From NCBI GenBank assembly GCA_026416315.1, contig JAOAFK010000005.1, positions 1-36,791 on the forward strand: DNA of 36,791 nucleotides, read 5' to 3'. This document shows positions 16,659 through 24,638 of the stretch, one piece after another (the stretch's first letter is position 1; each line of letters opens with the position of its first letter). Source of the stretch: Syntrophorhabdaceae bacterium (GTDB taxonomy: Bacteria > Desulfobacterota > Syntrophorhabdia > Syntrophorhabdales > Syntrophorhabdaceae). The notes below the pieces were generated by a model that made no database searches, was not told where the DNA came from, and saw only the letters and a list, made by a program, of their open reading frames with translations. Position numbers and translations under genes: made by a program.

Positions 16659-17190
16659 TTTTCTTTCCTCCATATCGCTCATATTCACTGAAAATGCAAC
16701 CACAGTAGTTCTGTCTATACATGTTAAGCCTTTTTGATTCCTCAATACCTTCTTTCCAGCCCAATCTGAAATCCATATATATAAAAGAAATATTAAATTT
16801 TTCTGAAAAATCAAGGCCCATTTTTTTTATATCATCATGGCGTTGATATTTACTATATAGAAGCGTAGTTGTCACAGCATTATATTTTTCTTCATATGCC
16901 TTTTTAAATGTCTTTTCAAGCCTTATGGAATAGCAGAAAAGGCACCTGTCCTTTCCATAGTCTATGGCACCCTTTAAAAAATCCCTTAAATTGTATTCAT
17001 CGTCCACTATGAGAGGCAAAAGGGATATCCTTGCATAATTTTCAAGGGTAGTTAGTCTTTTTGAAAACTCTATAAATGGATGTATATTTGGATTATAAAA
17101 ATAACCCGTCACATCCACATTTTCTTTTCTTAATGTCTTTAATGTGTAGATGCAACATGGCGCGCAACAGATGTGCAAGAGTACCCTCAA
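16639..17190 (-). CDS. queH: Epoxyqueuosine reductase QueH
   Basis: QueH performs the last step of queuosine synthesis, reducing epoxyqueuosine to queuosine in tRNA, and is the non-homologous replacement for cobalamin-dependent QueG. The 183-residue protein has the paired cysteines CCAPCC (Cys8, 9, 12, 13), RCLFC (Cys83, 86) and YCGC (Cys163, 165), matching the DUF208 pattern used for an iron-sulfur cluster and a redox pair. It starts with TTG 17190, which overlaps the ligA stop, and has a strong AAAGGAGG site 7 nt upstream inside ligA. It overlaps DUF2905 downstream by 20 bp. The queuosine-precursor transporter YhhQ is encoded about 8 kb away. Confidence 0.93.
   Translation of the reverse strand: MRVLLHICCAPCCIYTLKTLRKENVDVTGYFYNPNIHPFIEFSKRLTTLENYARISLLPLIVDDEYNLRDFLKGAIDYGKDRCLFCYSIRLEKTFKKAYEEKYNAVTTTLLYSKYQRHDDIKKMGLDFSEKFNISFIYMDFRLGWKEGIEESKRLNMYRQNYCGCIFSEYERYGGKKNDTWIR
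16667..16671 (-). promoter_or_regulatory. Ribosome binding site deciding the DUF2905 start
   Basis: GGAGG on the minus strand, inside the end of queH, is spaced 8 nt from ATG 16658. It selects the 71-residue form over longer in-frame versions. Confidence 0.65.
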
Positions 17191-19202
17191 ATGCCTGCCT
17201 CCTTTATCATCCTTATGAATTCTTCCTCATCTATGACTTTGATACCCATCTGTTTTGCCTTATCTAATTTTGAACCCGCCTCTTCCCCTGCAACAACAAA
17301 ATTTATCTTTTTACTCACAGAGTTTGATGTCTTGGCCCCTAAGGATTCAACCATTCTTTTTGCCTCATCCCTTGTGAAACGCTTCAAAGTTCCTGTAAAA
17401 ACAAATATTAATCCATCTAAGGGTTTTTTCCCTTCTTCTTTGTATTCAATCTTAACACCGGCCTTTATCATCTTTTCAATAGTCTGTCTATTTTTCTCAT
17501 CATGGAAGAAAAAGACAATGCTGCTGGCTACTTCAGGCCCTATCTCTGGTATATTTATAAGTTCATCTTCTTTTGCAACCATAAGTTCTTCTATATTTTT
17601 ATAGCGTTCTGCAAGGAGTGTGGATATATGTTCGCCCACATGCCTGATACCCAGGGCATAAATAAATCGATTGAAAGGTCTTTTCTTTGAGTTATTTATG
17701 GCATCTATCAAATTCTGGGCTGATTTGTCAGCCATACGTTCAAGGTTTGCAAGCTGTTCTTTTGTGAGGTAATATAGATCTGACACATCCTTGACTATAC
17801 CTTTATCAACAAGTTGGTCTACGAGTTTTTCTCCAAGCCCTTCTATATCCATAGCCCTTTTAGATGCAAAGTGGATGATTCTACCCTTTATCTGGGCAGG
17901 ACAGTTAATGTTAACACATCTTCTAATGGCCTCTCCCTCAGGTCTAACAACAGGCTCACCACAAACAGGACACTTATCAGGCATAAAGAATGTCCTTTCA
18001 GAGCCTGTCCTTTTCTCTGTTATTACCCTTACAACCTCAGGTATCACATCTCCAGCCCTTGTGACAATCACATGGTCACCTATCATTATGTCCTTTCTTT
18101 TTATCTCGTCTTCATTGTGGAGCGTTGCCCTCTCAACTACAACACCGCCTATGTTTACAGGATCAAGGATGGCAACAGGTGTGAGTGCACCTGTTCTTCC
18201 TACACCGACGATTATGTCTTTTATAATCGATTGTTCTTCATGGGCTTCAAATTTATATGCTATTGCCCATCTGGGAGAGCGGGAGACCTGCCCTAATTGT
18301 GCCTGATAATCAAGCCTGTTTACTTTAATAACTGTTCCATCTATCTCGTATGGTATTTCATCTCTTATGGATTTTATAAAATTGTAATGTTCAAAGATCT
18401 CTTCAAGATTTCTACATAATTTTGTATAAGGATTTACCCTGAAACCCCACTTCTTAAGATAATCAAGGAATTCCATATGCGTTTTCAAATCAATCCCTAT
18501 TATCTGTCCCATGGCATAACAGAAAATATTTAACTTTCTGCTTGCCGTGATCTTCGGGTCAAGCTGCCTTACTGAACCACTTGCAGCATTTCTTGGATTT
18601 GCAAAAAGAGGCTCCCCGGTAATCTCTCTCTGCCTGTTTAGTTCTAAAAATTCTTTCTTTCCCATGTAGATCTCACCTCTTACTTCAAGCCTTTCGGGAA
18701 TCACTACATGTTCTGATTCAAGGAGTCTCATGGGAATGGATTTTATGGTTCTTAAATTCTGTGTTATATCTTCTCCAACAAAACCATCTCCTCTTGTTGA
18801 ACCAAGGACAAACTCTCCATTAATGTAAACAAGTTCAACGGCAAGTCCATCAATCTTTACCTCCATAACATAATCTATTTCATGAACACCTAAAAGTTTT
18901 TTTACCCTTTTATCAAACTCTATAACTTCATCTTTGTTCATGGCATTGGCAAGGCTCAGCATGGGTATTGTGTGTGCCACTGTAGAAAACTCCTCCAGAG
19001 GTTTTGCACCTATCCTTTGGGTGGGTGAATTGGGGCTTAAAAACTCAGGATATTTTTCCTCAAGTTCAATAAGTTCCCTCATCAATCTGTCGTACTCACT
19101 ATCAGTTATGACAGGGCTATCAAGGACATAGTACCTGTAATTGTGATATTCAATTTCCCTTCTTAGACTTTCTATCTTTTCTTTAATTTTTGTCTTGTCC
19201 AT
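17187..19202 (-). CDS. ligA: NAD-dependent DNA ligase LigA
   Basis: LigA seals nicks in replication and repair using NAD. The 671-residue protein carries the full set of domains. These are the Ia domain, the adenylation site KIDG with Lys116, the OB fold, a four-Cys zinc finger (CPVCG...CVNINC, near 400-425), helix-hairpin-helix repeats and a C-terminal BRCT domain beginning LIFVFTGTLKRFTRDEA. The start is ATG 19202, 3 bp after nifS. Family length is about 670. It overlaps queH by 4 bp. Confidence 0.97.
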   Translation of the reverse strand: MDKTKIKEKIESLRREIEYHNYRYYVLDSPVITDSEYDRLMRELIELEEKYPEFLSPNSPTQRIGAKPLEEFSTVAHTIPMLSLANAMNKDEVIEFDKRVKKLLGVHEIDYVMEVKIDGLAVELVYINGEFVLGSTRGDGFVGEDITQNLRTIKSIPMRLLESEHVVIPERLEVRGEIYMGKKEFLELNRQREITGEPLFANPRNAASGSVRQLDPKITASRKLNIFCYAMGQIIGIDLKTHMEFLDYLKKWGFRVNPYTKLCRNLEEIFEHYNFIKSIRDEIPYEIDGTVIKVNRLDYQAQLGQVSRSPRWAIAYKFEAHEEQSIIKDIIVGVGRTGALTPVAILDPVNIGGVVVERATLHNEDEIKRKDIMIGDHVIVTRAGDVIPEVVRVITEKRTGSERTFFMPDKCPVCGEPVVRPEGEAIRRCVNINCPAQIKGRIIHFASKRAMDIEGLGEKLVDQLVDKGIVKDVSDLYYLTKEQLANLERMADKSAQNLIDAINNSKKRPFNRFIYALGIRHVGEHISTLLAERYKNIEELMVAKEDELINIPEIGPEVASSIVFFFHDEKNRQTIEKMIKAGVKIEYKEEGKKPLDGLIFVFTGTLKRFTRDEAKRMVESLGAKTSNSVSKKINFVVAGEEAGSKLDKAKQMGIKVIDEEEFIRMIKEAGI
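17198..17205 (-). promoter_or_regulatory. Strong ribosome binding site for the TTG start of queH
   Basis: AAAGGAGG within the last codons of ligA is spaced 7 nt from TTG 17190. It supports a TTG start and translational coupling. Confidence 0.7.
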
Positions 19203-19205
19203 ACT

Positions 19206-20387
19206 TCAAACCTGTGCACATATTTTTTTCTCTTCTCTCCAGTACGGTGACATCTGCCTTAATTTATCTATTATTTTCGGCATAACATCTATTACATAAT
19301 CAATTTCATCCTGTGTATTATAGACACTTAAACTAAAACGGATTGAGCCATGTATCATTGTATTAGGGACACCCATGGCATCTAATACATGGGATGGCGC
19401 TGTTGAACCTGATGTGCACGCAGAGCCAGAGGACGCACAGATACCATATTGGTCAAGAAGCAGAAGAATACTTTCTCCTTCTACAAATTCAAAGCTCATA
19501 TTTGTGGTGTTTGGAATTCTATTGTTTCTATTACCATTTATCCTGCAATTGGTAATATTTTTTAATAAACCGTTTTCAAGATAATCCCTTAAGGCCTTCA
19601 CATGGGTATTTTCTTTTTCTAAATTTAACTTTGCGAGTTCACATGCCTTGCCAAGACCAATTATACTCGTTACATTTTCAGTGCCTGCCCTTCTTCCTCC
19701 TTCCTGATGTCCACCTATTAAAAACGGGGAAAACATGGTCCCCTGTCTTATATACAGGGCACCCACACCTTTTGGTGCATGGATTTTATGTCCTGAAATG
19801 GAGAGCATATCAATGTGGTTTTTTTTCATATTGATGGGGATTTTACCTGCTGCCTGTACCGCATCTGTATGGAATAGAATGTCCCTTTCCTTTGCGATTT
19901 CTGCCAGTTCTTCCACAGGAAATAGCACACCTGTTTCATTGTTCGCCCACATGATACTCACTATCGCCGTATCAGGGGTAAGGGAATCTCTGTATTCATC
20001 TAAATCAAGACTACCATCGCTTTTAACAGACAAACGGGTGATGCGATATCCTTTTGTTTCAAGGCTTTCACATAAAACCTTTACTGCTGGGTGTTCTACT
20101 TTTGTTGTAACTATATGTTTTTTCTCAGGGTTTATTGAAAGGGCACTCATAATGGCAGCATTGTCACCTTCTGTCCCGCAACTTGTAAATATTATCTCGT
20201 CCCGTTCAGCTCCCAAGAGGTCTGCTACTTTTTCTCTTGCCTCCTCTATTTTTTTTGAGACATTAGCCCCAAATGAATAAATACTCGATGGATTTCCATA
20301 TTGTTTACTAAAATAAGGAAGCATTTCTTCTAATACTTCAGGTGCCACCATTGTGGTTGCATTGTTATCAAGATAAATTAATTTCAT
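19206..20387 (-). CDS. nifS: Cysteine desulfurase, NifS/IscS class
   Basis: This PLP enzyme mobilises sulfur from cysteine for Fe-S cluster and tRNA thiolation pathways. The 393-residue protein has the N-terminal LDNNATT, the PLP lysine Lys201 in SISGHKIHAPKG, and the catalytic Cys324 in the loop GSACTSGST, which places it in class I (IscS/NifS). No iscU/nifU scaffold gene is beside it, so IscS versus NifS cannot be decided. A GGAGG site lies 6 nt before ATG 20387. It heads an operon with ligA 3 bp downstream and has its own promoter after the crp-family gene. Confidence 0.94.
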   Translation of the reverse strand: MKLIYLDNNATTMVAPEVLEEMLPYFSKQYGNPSSIYSFGANVSKKIEEAREKVADLLGAERDEIIFTSCGTEGDNAAIMSALSINPEKKHIVTTKVEHPAVKVLCESLETKGYRITRLSVKSDGSLDLDEYRDSLTPDTAIVSIMWANNETGVLFPVEELAEIAKERDILFHTDAVQAAGKIPINMKKNHIDMLSISGHKIHAPKGVGALYIRQGTMFSPFLIGGHQEGGRRAGTENVTSIIGLGKACELAKLNLEKENTHVKALRDYLENGLLKNITNCRINGNRNNRIPNTTNMSFEFVEGESILLLLDQYGICASSGSACTSGSTAPSHVLDAMGVPNTMIHGSIRFSLSVYNTQDEIDYVIDVMPKIIDKLRQMSPYWREEKKICAQV

Positions 20388-20427
20388 CTGAATCCTCCAT
20401 TAGCATGTAATATTCTGATTAAAAACT

Positions 20428-20454
20428 ATTATAATCTATATTAACCATTGTCAA
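20428..20454 (-). promoter_or_regulatory. Promoter of the nifS-ligA-queH genes
   Basis: On the minus strand perfect hexamers TTGACA (20449-20454) and TATAAT (20428-20433) are separated by only 15 bp, two short of optimum. Such a spacing often needs an activator or gives weak basal activity. No cysteine-desulfurase-type repressor gene adjoins it. Confidence 0.55.
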
Positions 20455-20468
20455 TATTTCTTTTACTT

Positions 20469-21152
20469 TCAAATATCTTCAACTATTTCTTCAATAATCC
20501 GTGATAGTCCTTGTGCATCCTTTAGCAGGATCCTTCTGTTGTGTTCTTTTATGAACCCATATTTTTTAAGTTCACTCAAAACCCTAATAGCAGTTTCCGT
20601 TGTCGTTGCAGCAAGTTCTGCTATCTGCTGTCTTGTAAGTTTAGTATCTATAAGGACACCTTCATCTGTGTGCTTTCCGTATTTACCTGCGAGCCTTAAC
20701 AACTGATATGCAATCCTTGATGAACAATTATCAAGGGCAACGCCCTTTAACATATCAAGGCTTGTCTTCATACGCATGGTTATTTCTTGAAGAATCAAAT
20801 TATTTATCTCGGGATATTTTTTAAAAATATCTAAAAAGATGCCCGATGGAATTTTTATGATTTTACTATTTTCAAGGGCAGTTGCTGTTGCCGGATATGA
20901 AAAGCCCCTTATGATGGCTAAAGTCCCAAAAAATTGTCCTGGGTCTATGATTTCTATTGTGATTTCTCTTCCTTCCTTTGATAATCTTGAAATCTTGATC
21001 CTGCCATCTAAAAGGGCATAAAACCATTCAGGTCTGTCTCCCTGATGGAATATGATACTTCTTTTTTTTATATTCAGATATATTGCATTATTTTCAAGTT
21101 TTAAAACATCTTCATCTTTTAAACTGCTGAAGATTTTTATATTTCGAATCAT
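20469..21152 (-). CDS. Crp/Fnr-family transcription regulator, HcpR-like by context
   Basis: This 227-residue cytoplasmic regulator has a cNMP-like beta-roll (about 15-110, with GRIKISRLSKEGREIT and PGQFFGTLA), a dimer helix, and a C-terminal winged helix (about 165-205). The recognition helix reads TTTETAIRVLSEL. It keeps the Glu and Arg that contact TGA in FNR and CRP sites, but has Ile where FNR has Ser. It has a single Cys (DNCSSR), so it cannot hold the FNR iron-sulfur cluster. It is divergent from hcp and shares a dyad with it, which suggests an HcpR/DNR-type nitric-oxide or nitrosative-stress sensor. No Shine-Dalgarno precedes ATG 21152, and a -10-like TAAAAT ends 6 bases before it. 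Confidence 0.88.
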   Translation of the reverse strand: MIRNIKIFSSLKDEDVLKLENNAIYLNIKKRSIIFHQGDRPEWFYALLDGRIKISRLSKEGREITIEIIDPGQFFGTLAIIRGFSYPATATALENSKIIKIPSGIFLDIFKKYPEINNLILQEITMRMKTSLDMLKGVALDNCSSRIAYQLLRLAGKYGKHTDEGVLIDTKLTRQQIAELAATTTETAIRVLSELKKYGFIKEHNRRILLKDAQGLSRIIEEIVEDI

Positions 21153-21158
21153 TTTTTA

Positions 21159-21164
21159 ATTTTA
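21159..21164 (-). promoter_or_regulatory. -10 element of the Crp/Fnr gene
   Basis: TAAAAT (5 of 6 matches) on the minus strand places the predicted start on the A of ATG 21152. The message would be leaderless and the shared dyad would sit around -27.5, a position that favours repression by the bound regulator. Confidence 0.4.
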
Positions 21165-21171
21165 ACAAAAT

Positions 21172-21187
21172 TATGATGCAAATCATA
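21172..21187. promoter_or_regulatory. FNR/HcpR-like operator between the Crp/Fnr gene and hcp
   Basis: TATGAT, a GCAA spacer, then ATCATA form a perfect 16-bp inverted repeat. The inner core TGAT-N4-ATCA is the FNR core, with A/T replacing the outer T/A of TTGAT-N4-ATCAA. Its centre (21179.5) is 41.5 bp upstream of the start predicted from the hcp -10 box, exactly the class II activator distance. Confidence 0.75.
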
Positions 21188-21208
21188 GTTTTAAAAAGGC
21201 AGTAGTTC

Positions 21209-21214
21209 TATAAA
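21209..21214 (+). promoter_or_regulatory. -10 element of the hcp promoter
   Basis: TATAAA (5 of 6 matches) has no good -35 hexamer; the dyad occupies that place, as in activator-dependent promoters. The predicted start is 21221. A short AGGC/GCCT hairpin (21222-21234) follows in the leader. Confidence 0.6.
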
Positions 21215-21257
21215 ATGCATAAGGCCATAAGCCTGATAAAAAAACAGGAGGTGTGAT

Positions 21258-22871
21258 ATGTTTTGCAGACAATGCGAACAAACAGTCAATTCAAAGGCAT
21301 GCACAAAGGTCGGGGTGTGCGGTAAGGACTCTGATGTGGCATACCTTCAGCATCTTCTTGTCTATTCCCTTTGTGGATTATCCCCCTATGCAAAGGTTGC
21401 TATTAAGGAAGGCAAAATAAATGATAGCGATTTAAAGTACATCCTTGAGGCGTTCTTTGCAACCCTTACAAATGTGAATTTTGACCCTGAGGCTATTAAA
21501 GATTATATTTTAGATATCTATAAGATCCGTGAAGATTTAAAGGCAAAGGGGATAAAAGGGGAAGATAACGATGCTGGAAAACTTATTCCTGCAGATAGTC
21601 TTTCAGTATTGATAAAGCAAGGTGAAGAGGCAGAGAAAAAGATATTTTTTAACTCAGCTAATGATGACATCCAGTCCCTTAAAGAGATAACCCTTTATTC
21701 ATTAAAAGGTATAGCTGCCTATGCATACCATGCATTTATACTTGGAAAAAAGGACACAGATATCTATGGATTTATTTTCCATGGTTTGGATAGCATCTTA
21801 AAAGACGGCGATATAAACTTCTGGCTTGGAATGGTTTTAAAATCAGGTGAGATAAACTTAAAAACAATGGAAATTTTAGACGCTGCCCATACAGAAACAT
21901 ACGGTCATCCCGTCCCCACGAAGGTGCCTTTAGGTGCAAAAAAAGGAAAGGCAATACTTATATCCGGTCATGATTTAAAGGACTTAGAAGAGCTTTTAAA
22001 ACAGACAGAGAATAAAGGCATATACATTTACACCCACGGTGAGATGCTGCCCGGCCATGGCTATCCTGGATTAAAAAAATACAGCCACTTTTATGGTCAT
22101 TATGGCACTGCCTGGCAAAATCAGAGAAAAGAGTTTTCCGCTTTTCCCGGTGCGATCCTTATGACCACAAACTGCATTATAAAACCAGAAGACACCTATA
22201 TGGATAGGATCTTTACAAAAGGTCCAGTAGGCTGGCCGAATGTTACCCATATTAAAGGATATGATTTTTCTCCTATAATCCATAAAGCCCTTGAACTACC
22301 CGGTTTTCAGAAAGACATGGAAGGTAAAGATGTAATGGTGGGTTTTTCAAGAAATGCAGTGCTTTCTGTGACAGATAAAGTTATAGAGCTTGTAAAATCA
22401 GGTAAAATAAAGCACTTTATTCTTGTAGGTGGTTGCGATGGCGCAAGACCAGGTAGAAGCTATTATTCAGATTTTGTCGAAAAAACTCCAAAAAACACAC
22501 TGATACTTACCCTTGCATGTGGGAAATTCAGGTTTTTTGATAAGGATTTAGGTGCAATAGATGGTATCCCCCGACTCATCGATATCGGTCAATGTAACGA
22601 TGCATACTCGGCCATCCAGATCGCCCTTGCCCTCTCAAAGGCATTTAACCTTGATGTGAATAGCCTTCCTCTGTCTCTGGTTCTTTCATGGTTTGAGCAG
22701 AAGGCAGTGGCAATCCTGACTACCCTTCTATACCTTGGAATTAAAAATATACGTCTTGGACCCACACTTCCTGCCTTTGTTAGTCCTAATGTGTTGAATG
22801 TGCTGGTAGAAAAATTCAATATTAAACCCATCAGTTCACCAGAAGAAGATTTAAAAGACATCCTCGGTTAA
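21258..22871 (+). CDS. hcp: Hydroxylamine reductase / hybrid cluster protein, class I
   Basis: Hcp is a cytoplasmic iron-sulfur-oxygen enzyme that reduces hydroxylamine in vitro and is mainly a nitric-oxide reductase or S-nitrosylase in vivo. The 537-residue protein has N-terminal Cys3, Cys6, Cys15 and Cys21 with X2-X8-X5 spacing, the class I pattern holding a [4Fe-4S] cluster in strict anaerobes. Hybrid-cluster ligands are visible in HGEMLPGHGYPG, TTNCI, GGCDGARPG, LACGK, GQCNDAY and WFEQKA (Glu480, Lys482). ATG 21258 has a strong AGGAGGTG site 4 nt upstream. It is a single-gene unit, apparently activated by the divergent Crp/Fnr protein. No dedicated Hcr reductase is adjacent. Confidence 0.96.
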   Translation: MFCRQCEQTVNSKACTKVGVCGKDSDVAYLQHLLVYSLCGLSPYAKVAIKEGKINDSDLKYILEAFFATLTNVNFDPEAIKDYILDIYKIREDLKAKGIKGEDNDAGKLIPADSLSVLIKQGEEAEKKIFFNSANDDIQSLKEITLYSLKGIAAYAYHAFILGKKDTDIYGFIFHGLDSILKDGDINFWLGMVLKSGEINLKTMEILDAAHTETYGHPVPTKVPLGAKKGKAILISGHDLKDLEELLKQTENKGIYIYTHGEMLPGHGYPGLKKYSHFYGHYGTAWQNQRKEFSAFPGAILMTTNCIIKPEDTYMDRIFTKGPVGWPNVTHIKGYDFSPIIHKALELPGFQKDMEGKDVMVGFSRNAVLSVTDKVIELVKSGKIKHFILVGGCDGARPGRSYYSDFVEKTPKNTLILTLACGKFRFFDKDLGAIDGIPRLIDIGQCNDAYSAIQIALALSKAFNLDVNSLPLSLVLSWFEQKAVAILTTLLYLGIKNIRLGPTLPAFVSPNVLNVLVEKFNIKPISSPEEDLKDILG

Positions 22872-22878
22872 AACAAAA

Positions 22879-22905
22879 AGGGCATGGCAACTATTGCCAT
22901 GCCCT
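22879..22905. terminator. Strong hairpin after hcp
   Basis: A perfect 12-bp stem (AGGGCATGGCAA with its complement), loop CTA, lies 7 bp past the hcp stop. On the plus strand it is not followed by a T-run. On the minus strand it is followed by TTTTGTTTT, so it resembles an intrinsic terminator best in the minus direction. It may still end or protect the 3' end of hcp mRNA. Confidence 0.65.
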
Positions 22906-22927
22906 ATGTTAAAAAATCCACAAAAAT

Positions 22928-22956
22928 GTGACAAAATAAGATTTAGTTATTATAAT
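22928..22956 (+). promoter_or_regulatory. Strong promoter of the iron-sulfur/cytochrome b genes
   Basis: GTGACA (5 of 6) at 22928-22933, a 17-bp spacer and a perfect TATAAT at 22951-22956 predict a start near 22963, about 20 nt before ATG 22983. It is independent of hcp, being beyond the hairpin. Confidence 0.7.
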
Positions 22957-22982
22957 AGAAAAAACATATTTCGGGGGTTGTT

Positions 22983-23963
22983 ATGAATTTAACCCGTAGA
23001 AAATTTTTTGTTGTTTCGTCGGCCCTTATATCATCAATGCTCATAAAGAGTAATGCCCAGGCAGTTGAAGGCAGATATGCAACCATCATTGATATTTCAA
23101 AGTGCGACGGTTGCACAGATGAGTCAATACCAAGGTGCGTCCTTGCCTGCAGAGAACAAAATAAGTCAAGATTCCCTGAACCAAAAAAACCCATTCAACC
23201 TTACTGGCCAAGAAAAATCTATGAAGATTGGTCTGATAAGAGACAAAAGATTGATACCTTAACCCCTTATAACTGGATATTTGTTCAAAAATTAAATGTT
23301 GAGGGAAAGGATATATTTATTCCAAGAAGGTGTATGCACTGTGATAATCCACCATGCGTGAGGGGATGTCCTTTTGGGGCACTTACTAAAAGAGCATATG
23401 GTAATTCAGTTATCAATGAAAAGATATGTTTTGGCGGTGCAAAATGTAGAGACATATGCCCCTGGCAGATACCCCAGAGACAGGCAGGCGTAGGTATCTA
23501 TCTTAAACTTCTTCCAAAATTTGCCGGTGGCGGGGTTATGTATAAATGCGACCTCTGTAAGGACAGGATTGAAAAGGGTCAAGAACCTGCCTGTGTTTTG
23601 GCCTGCAGGGATAGATTAAAGGAAAATGCAGTTTTTGTCTTTGATGAAAGGAAAAAAATTTATGAACTTGCTTATAAAAAGAAAAAAGAAGAAGGTTTAT
23701 TCATTTACGGAGACAGACAAAATGGTGGCACATCAACCCTTTATATTTCAGATATCTCCTTTGATCTAATAGATAGAGCCTTAAATGAAAGAAATGAAAG
23801 ATTTAAAATGCCTGTAGATGTAAAAAACAAAATACAGACAACCTTTAATCCCATCGGTAAGGTGGTTATCACTTCAGGTTTTTTATCCATTGCAGGGGCA
23901 ATAGTTGCTGCTGTAGTCTCTAAAAACAAAAAAACAGATGGTGATGAAAATGCCAAAGATTAA
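22983..23963 (+). CDS. Tat-exported ferredoxin-type iron-sulfur subunit, membrane anchored
   Basis: This 326-residue protein opens with a twin-arginine signal (LTRRKFF, then a hydrophobic stretch to about 22), so its clusters face the periplasm. It has a C-terminal membrane helix near 290-312. Four cysteine groups are present: Cys41/44/52/56, Cys117/120/125/129, Cys149/155/159 and Cys189/192/204/208. The third group has Gly152 where a fourth Cys is expected, as in subunits holding a [3Fe-4S] centre. The order resembles FdnH/HybA-type electron-transfer subunits, which pass electrons from a periplasmic enzyme to cytochrome b. It overlaps the cytochrome b gene by 14 bp. No molybdopterin or hydrogenase subunit is nearby, so its partner is unknown. 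Confidence 0.85.
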   Translation: MNLTRRKFFVVSSALISSMLIKSNAQAVEGRYATIIDISKCDGCTDESIPRCVLACREQNKSRFPEPKKPIQPYWPRKIYEDWSDKRQKIDTLTPYNWIFVQKLNVEGKDIFIPRRCMHCDNPPCVRGCPFGALTKRAYGNSVINEKICFGGAKCRDICPWQIPQRQAGVGIYLKLLPKFAGGGVMYKCDLCKDRIEKGQEPACVLACRDRLKENAVFVFDERKKIYELAYKKKKEEGLFIYGDRQNGGTSTLYISDISFDLIDRALNERNERFKMPVDVKNKIQTTFNPIGKVVITSGFLSIAGAIVAAVVSKNKKTDGDENAKD

Positions 23964-24615
23964 AAGACATACAATAATAGAAATTTTAGAACACTGGGTG
24001 CTTGCCCTATCAGGTATTATCCTTCTATTTTCAGGCCTTGGATGTCTGCCTCTATTTAAAAGATATTACATAACTGAGATACCAGGGTTCGCATGGACAG
24101 GTGATTTTAATACTGTAACAACGGTTCATTATATTGCATCCATATTTTTTGTGATGGTCGTTTTTTTTCATATGTTCTACCATGGTATAAAAGGAGAATT
24201 TGGTCTCCTTCCAAAAAAAGGTGATATAAAAAATAGCATTAAGGTTTTGGCCGCTATGATTGGTTTAGGGAAAGAGCCACCCTCTGATAAGTACTTACCT
24301 GAACAGCGCATTGCATATGCAGGTATAGGATTTATTATAATACTTCTTACCATAACGGGTATTATAAAGGTTTTAAAAAATCTTGAGTGGGTTGTCCTCT
24401 CACCAGGCTCTGAAGCTGTAAATACGGTTATTCATACTCTTTCTGGTTTTGTCTTTATGATAGCCTTCATCATCCATGTGGCAGTTGTTATTTGTTTTAA
24501 GTCTAACTGGCCCCTATTAAAAAGCATGTTTACTGGATGGATTGATGAAGAGTATGTAAAACACAGGCATGCCAGATGGTATGAAGAGTTAAAGGGAAAA
24601 ATTTCAGAGAATTAA
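23950..24615 (+). CDS. Membrane cytochrome b, formate dehydrogenase gamma-like
   Basis: This 221-residue inner-membrane protein has four hydrophobic helices and histidines placed as heme b ligands. One is in EILEHWVLALSG (helix 1), several are in HYIASIFFVMVVFFHMFYHG (helix 2) and others are in HTLSGFVFMIAFIIHVAVV (helix 4). It resembles FdnI/HybB-like di-heme cytochromes that reduce or oxidise quinone. The frame runs to ATG 23938, but GGTGAT at 23940-23945 is best spaced for ATG 23950. It forms a two-gene unit with the Tat-exported iron-sulfur protein. The catalytic partner is not encoded here. Confidence is high for the family and low for the electron donor. Confidence 0.86.
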   Translation: MPKIKRHTIIEILEHWVLALSGIILLFSGLGCLPLFKRYYITEIPGFAWTGDFNTVTTVHYIASIFFVMVVFFHMFYHGIKGEFGLLPKKGDIKNSIKVLAAMIGLGKEPPSDKYLPEQRIAYAGIGFIIILLTITGIIKVLKNLEWVVLSPGSEAVNTVIHTLSGFVFMIAFIIHVAVVICFKSNWPLLKSMFTGWIDEEYVKHRHARWYEELKGKISEN

Positions 24616-24638
24616 GTCAACTTTGTTTTAAAATTATT

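Noticed and set aside
22922..22933. CACA-AAAA-TGTG as an HcpR or CRP site
   Set aside because: The half-sites are in the reverse order (CACA first), so it does not match TGTGA-N6-TCACA or TTGTGA-type dyads.
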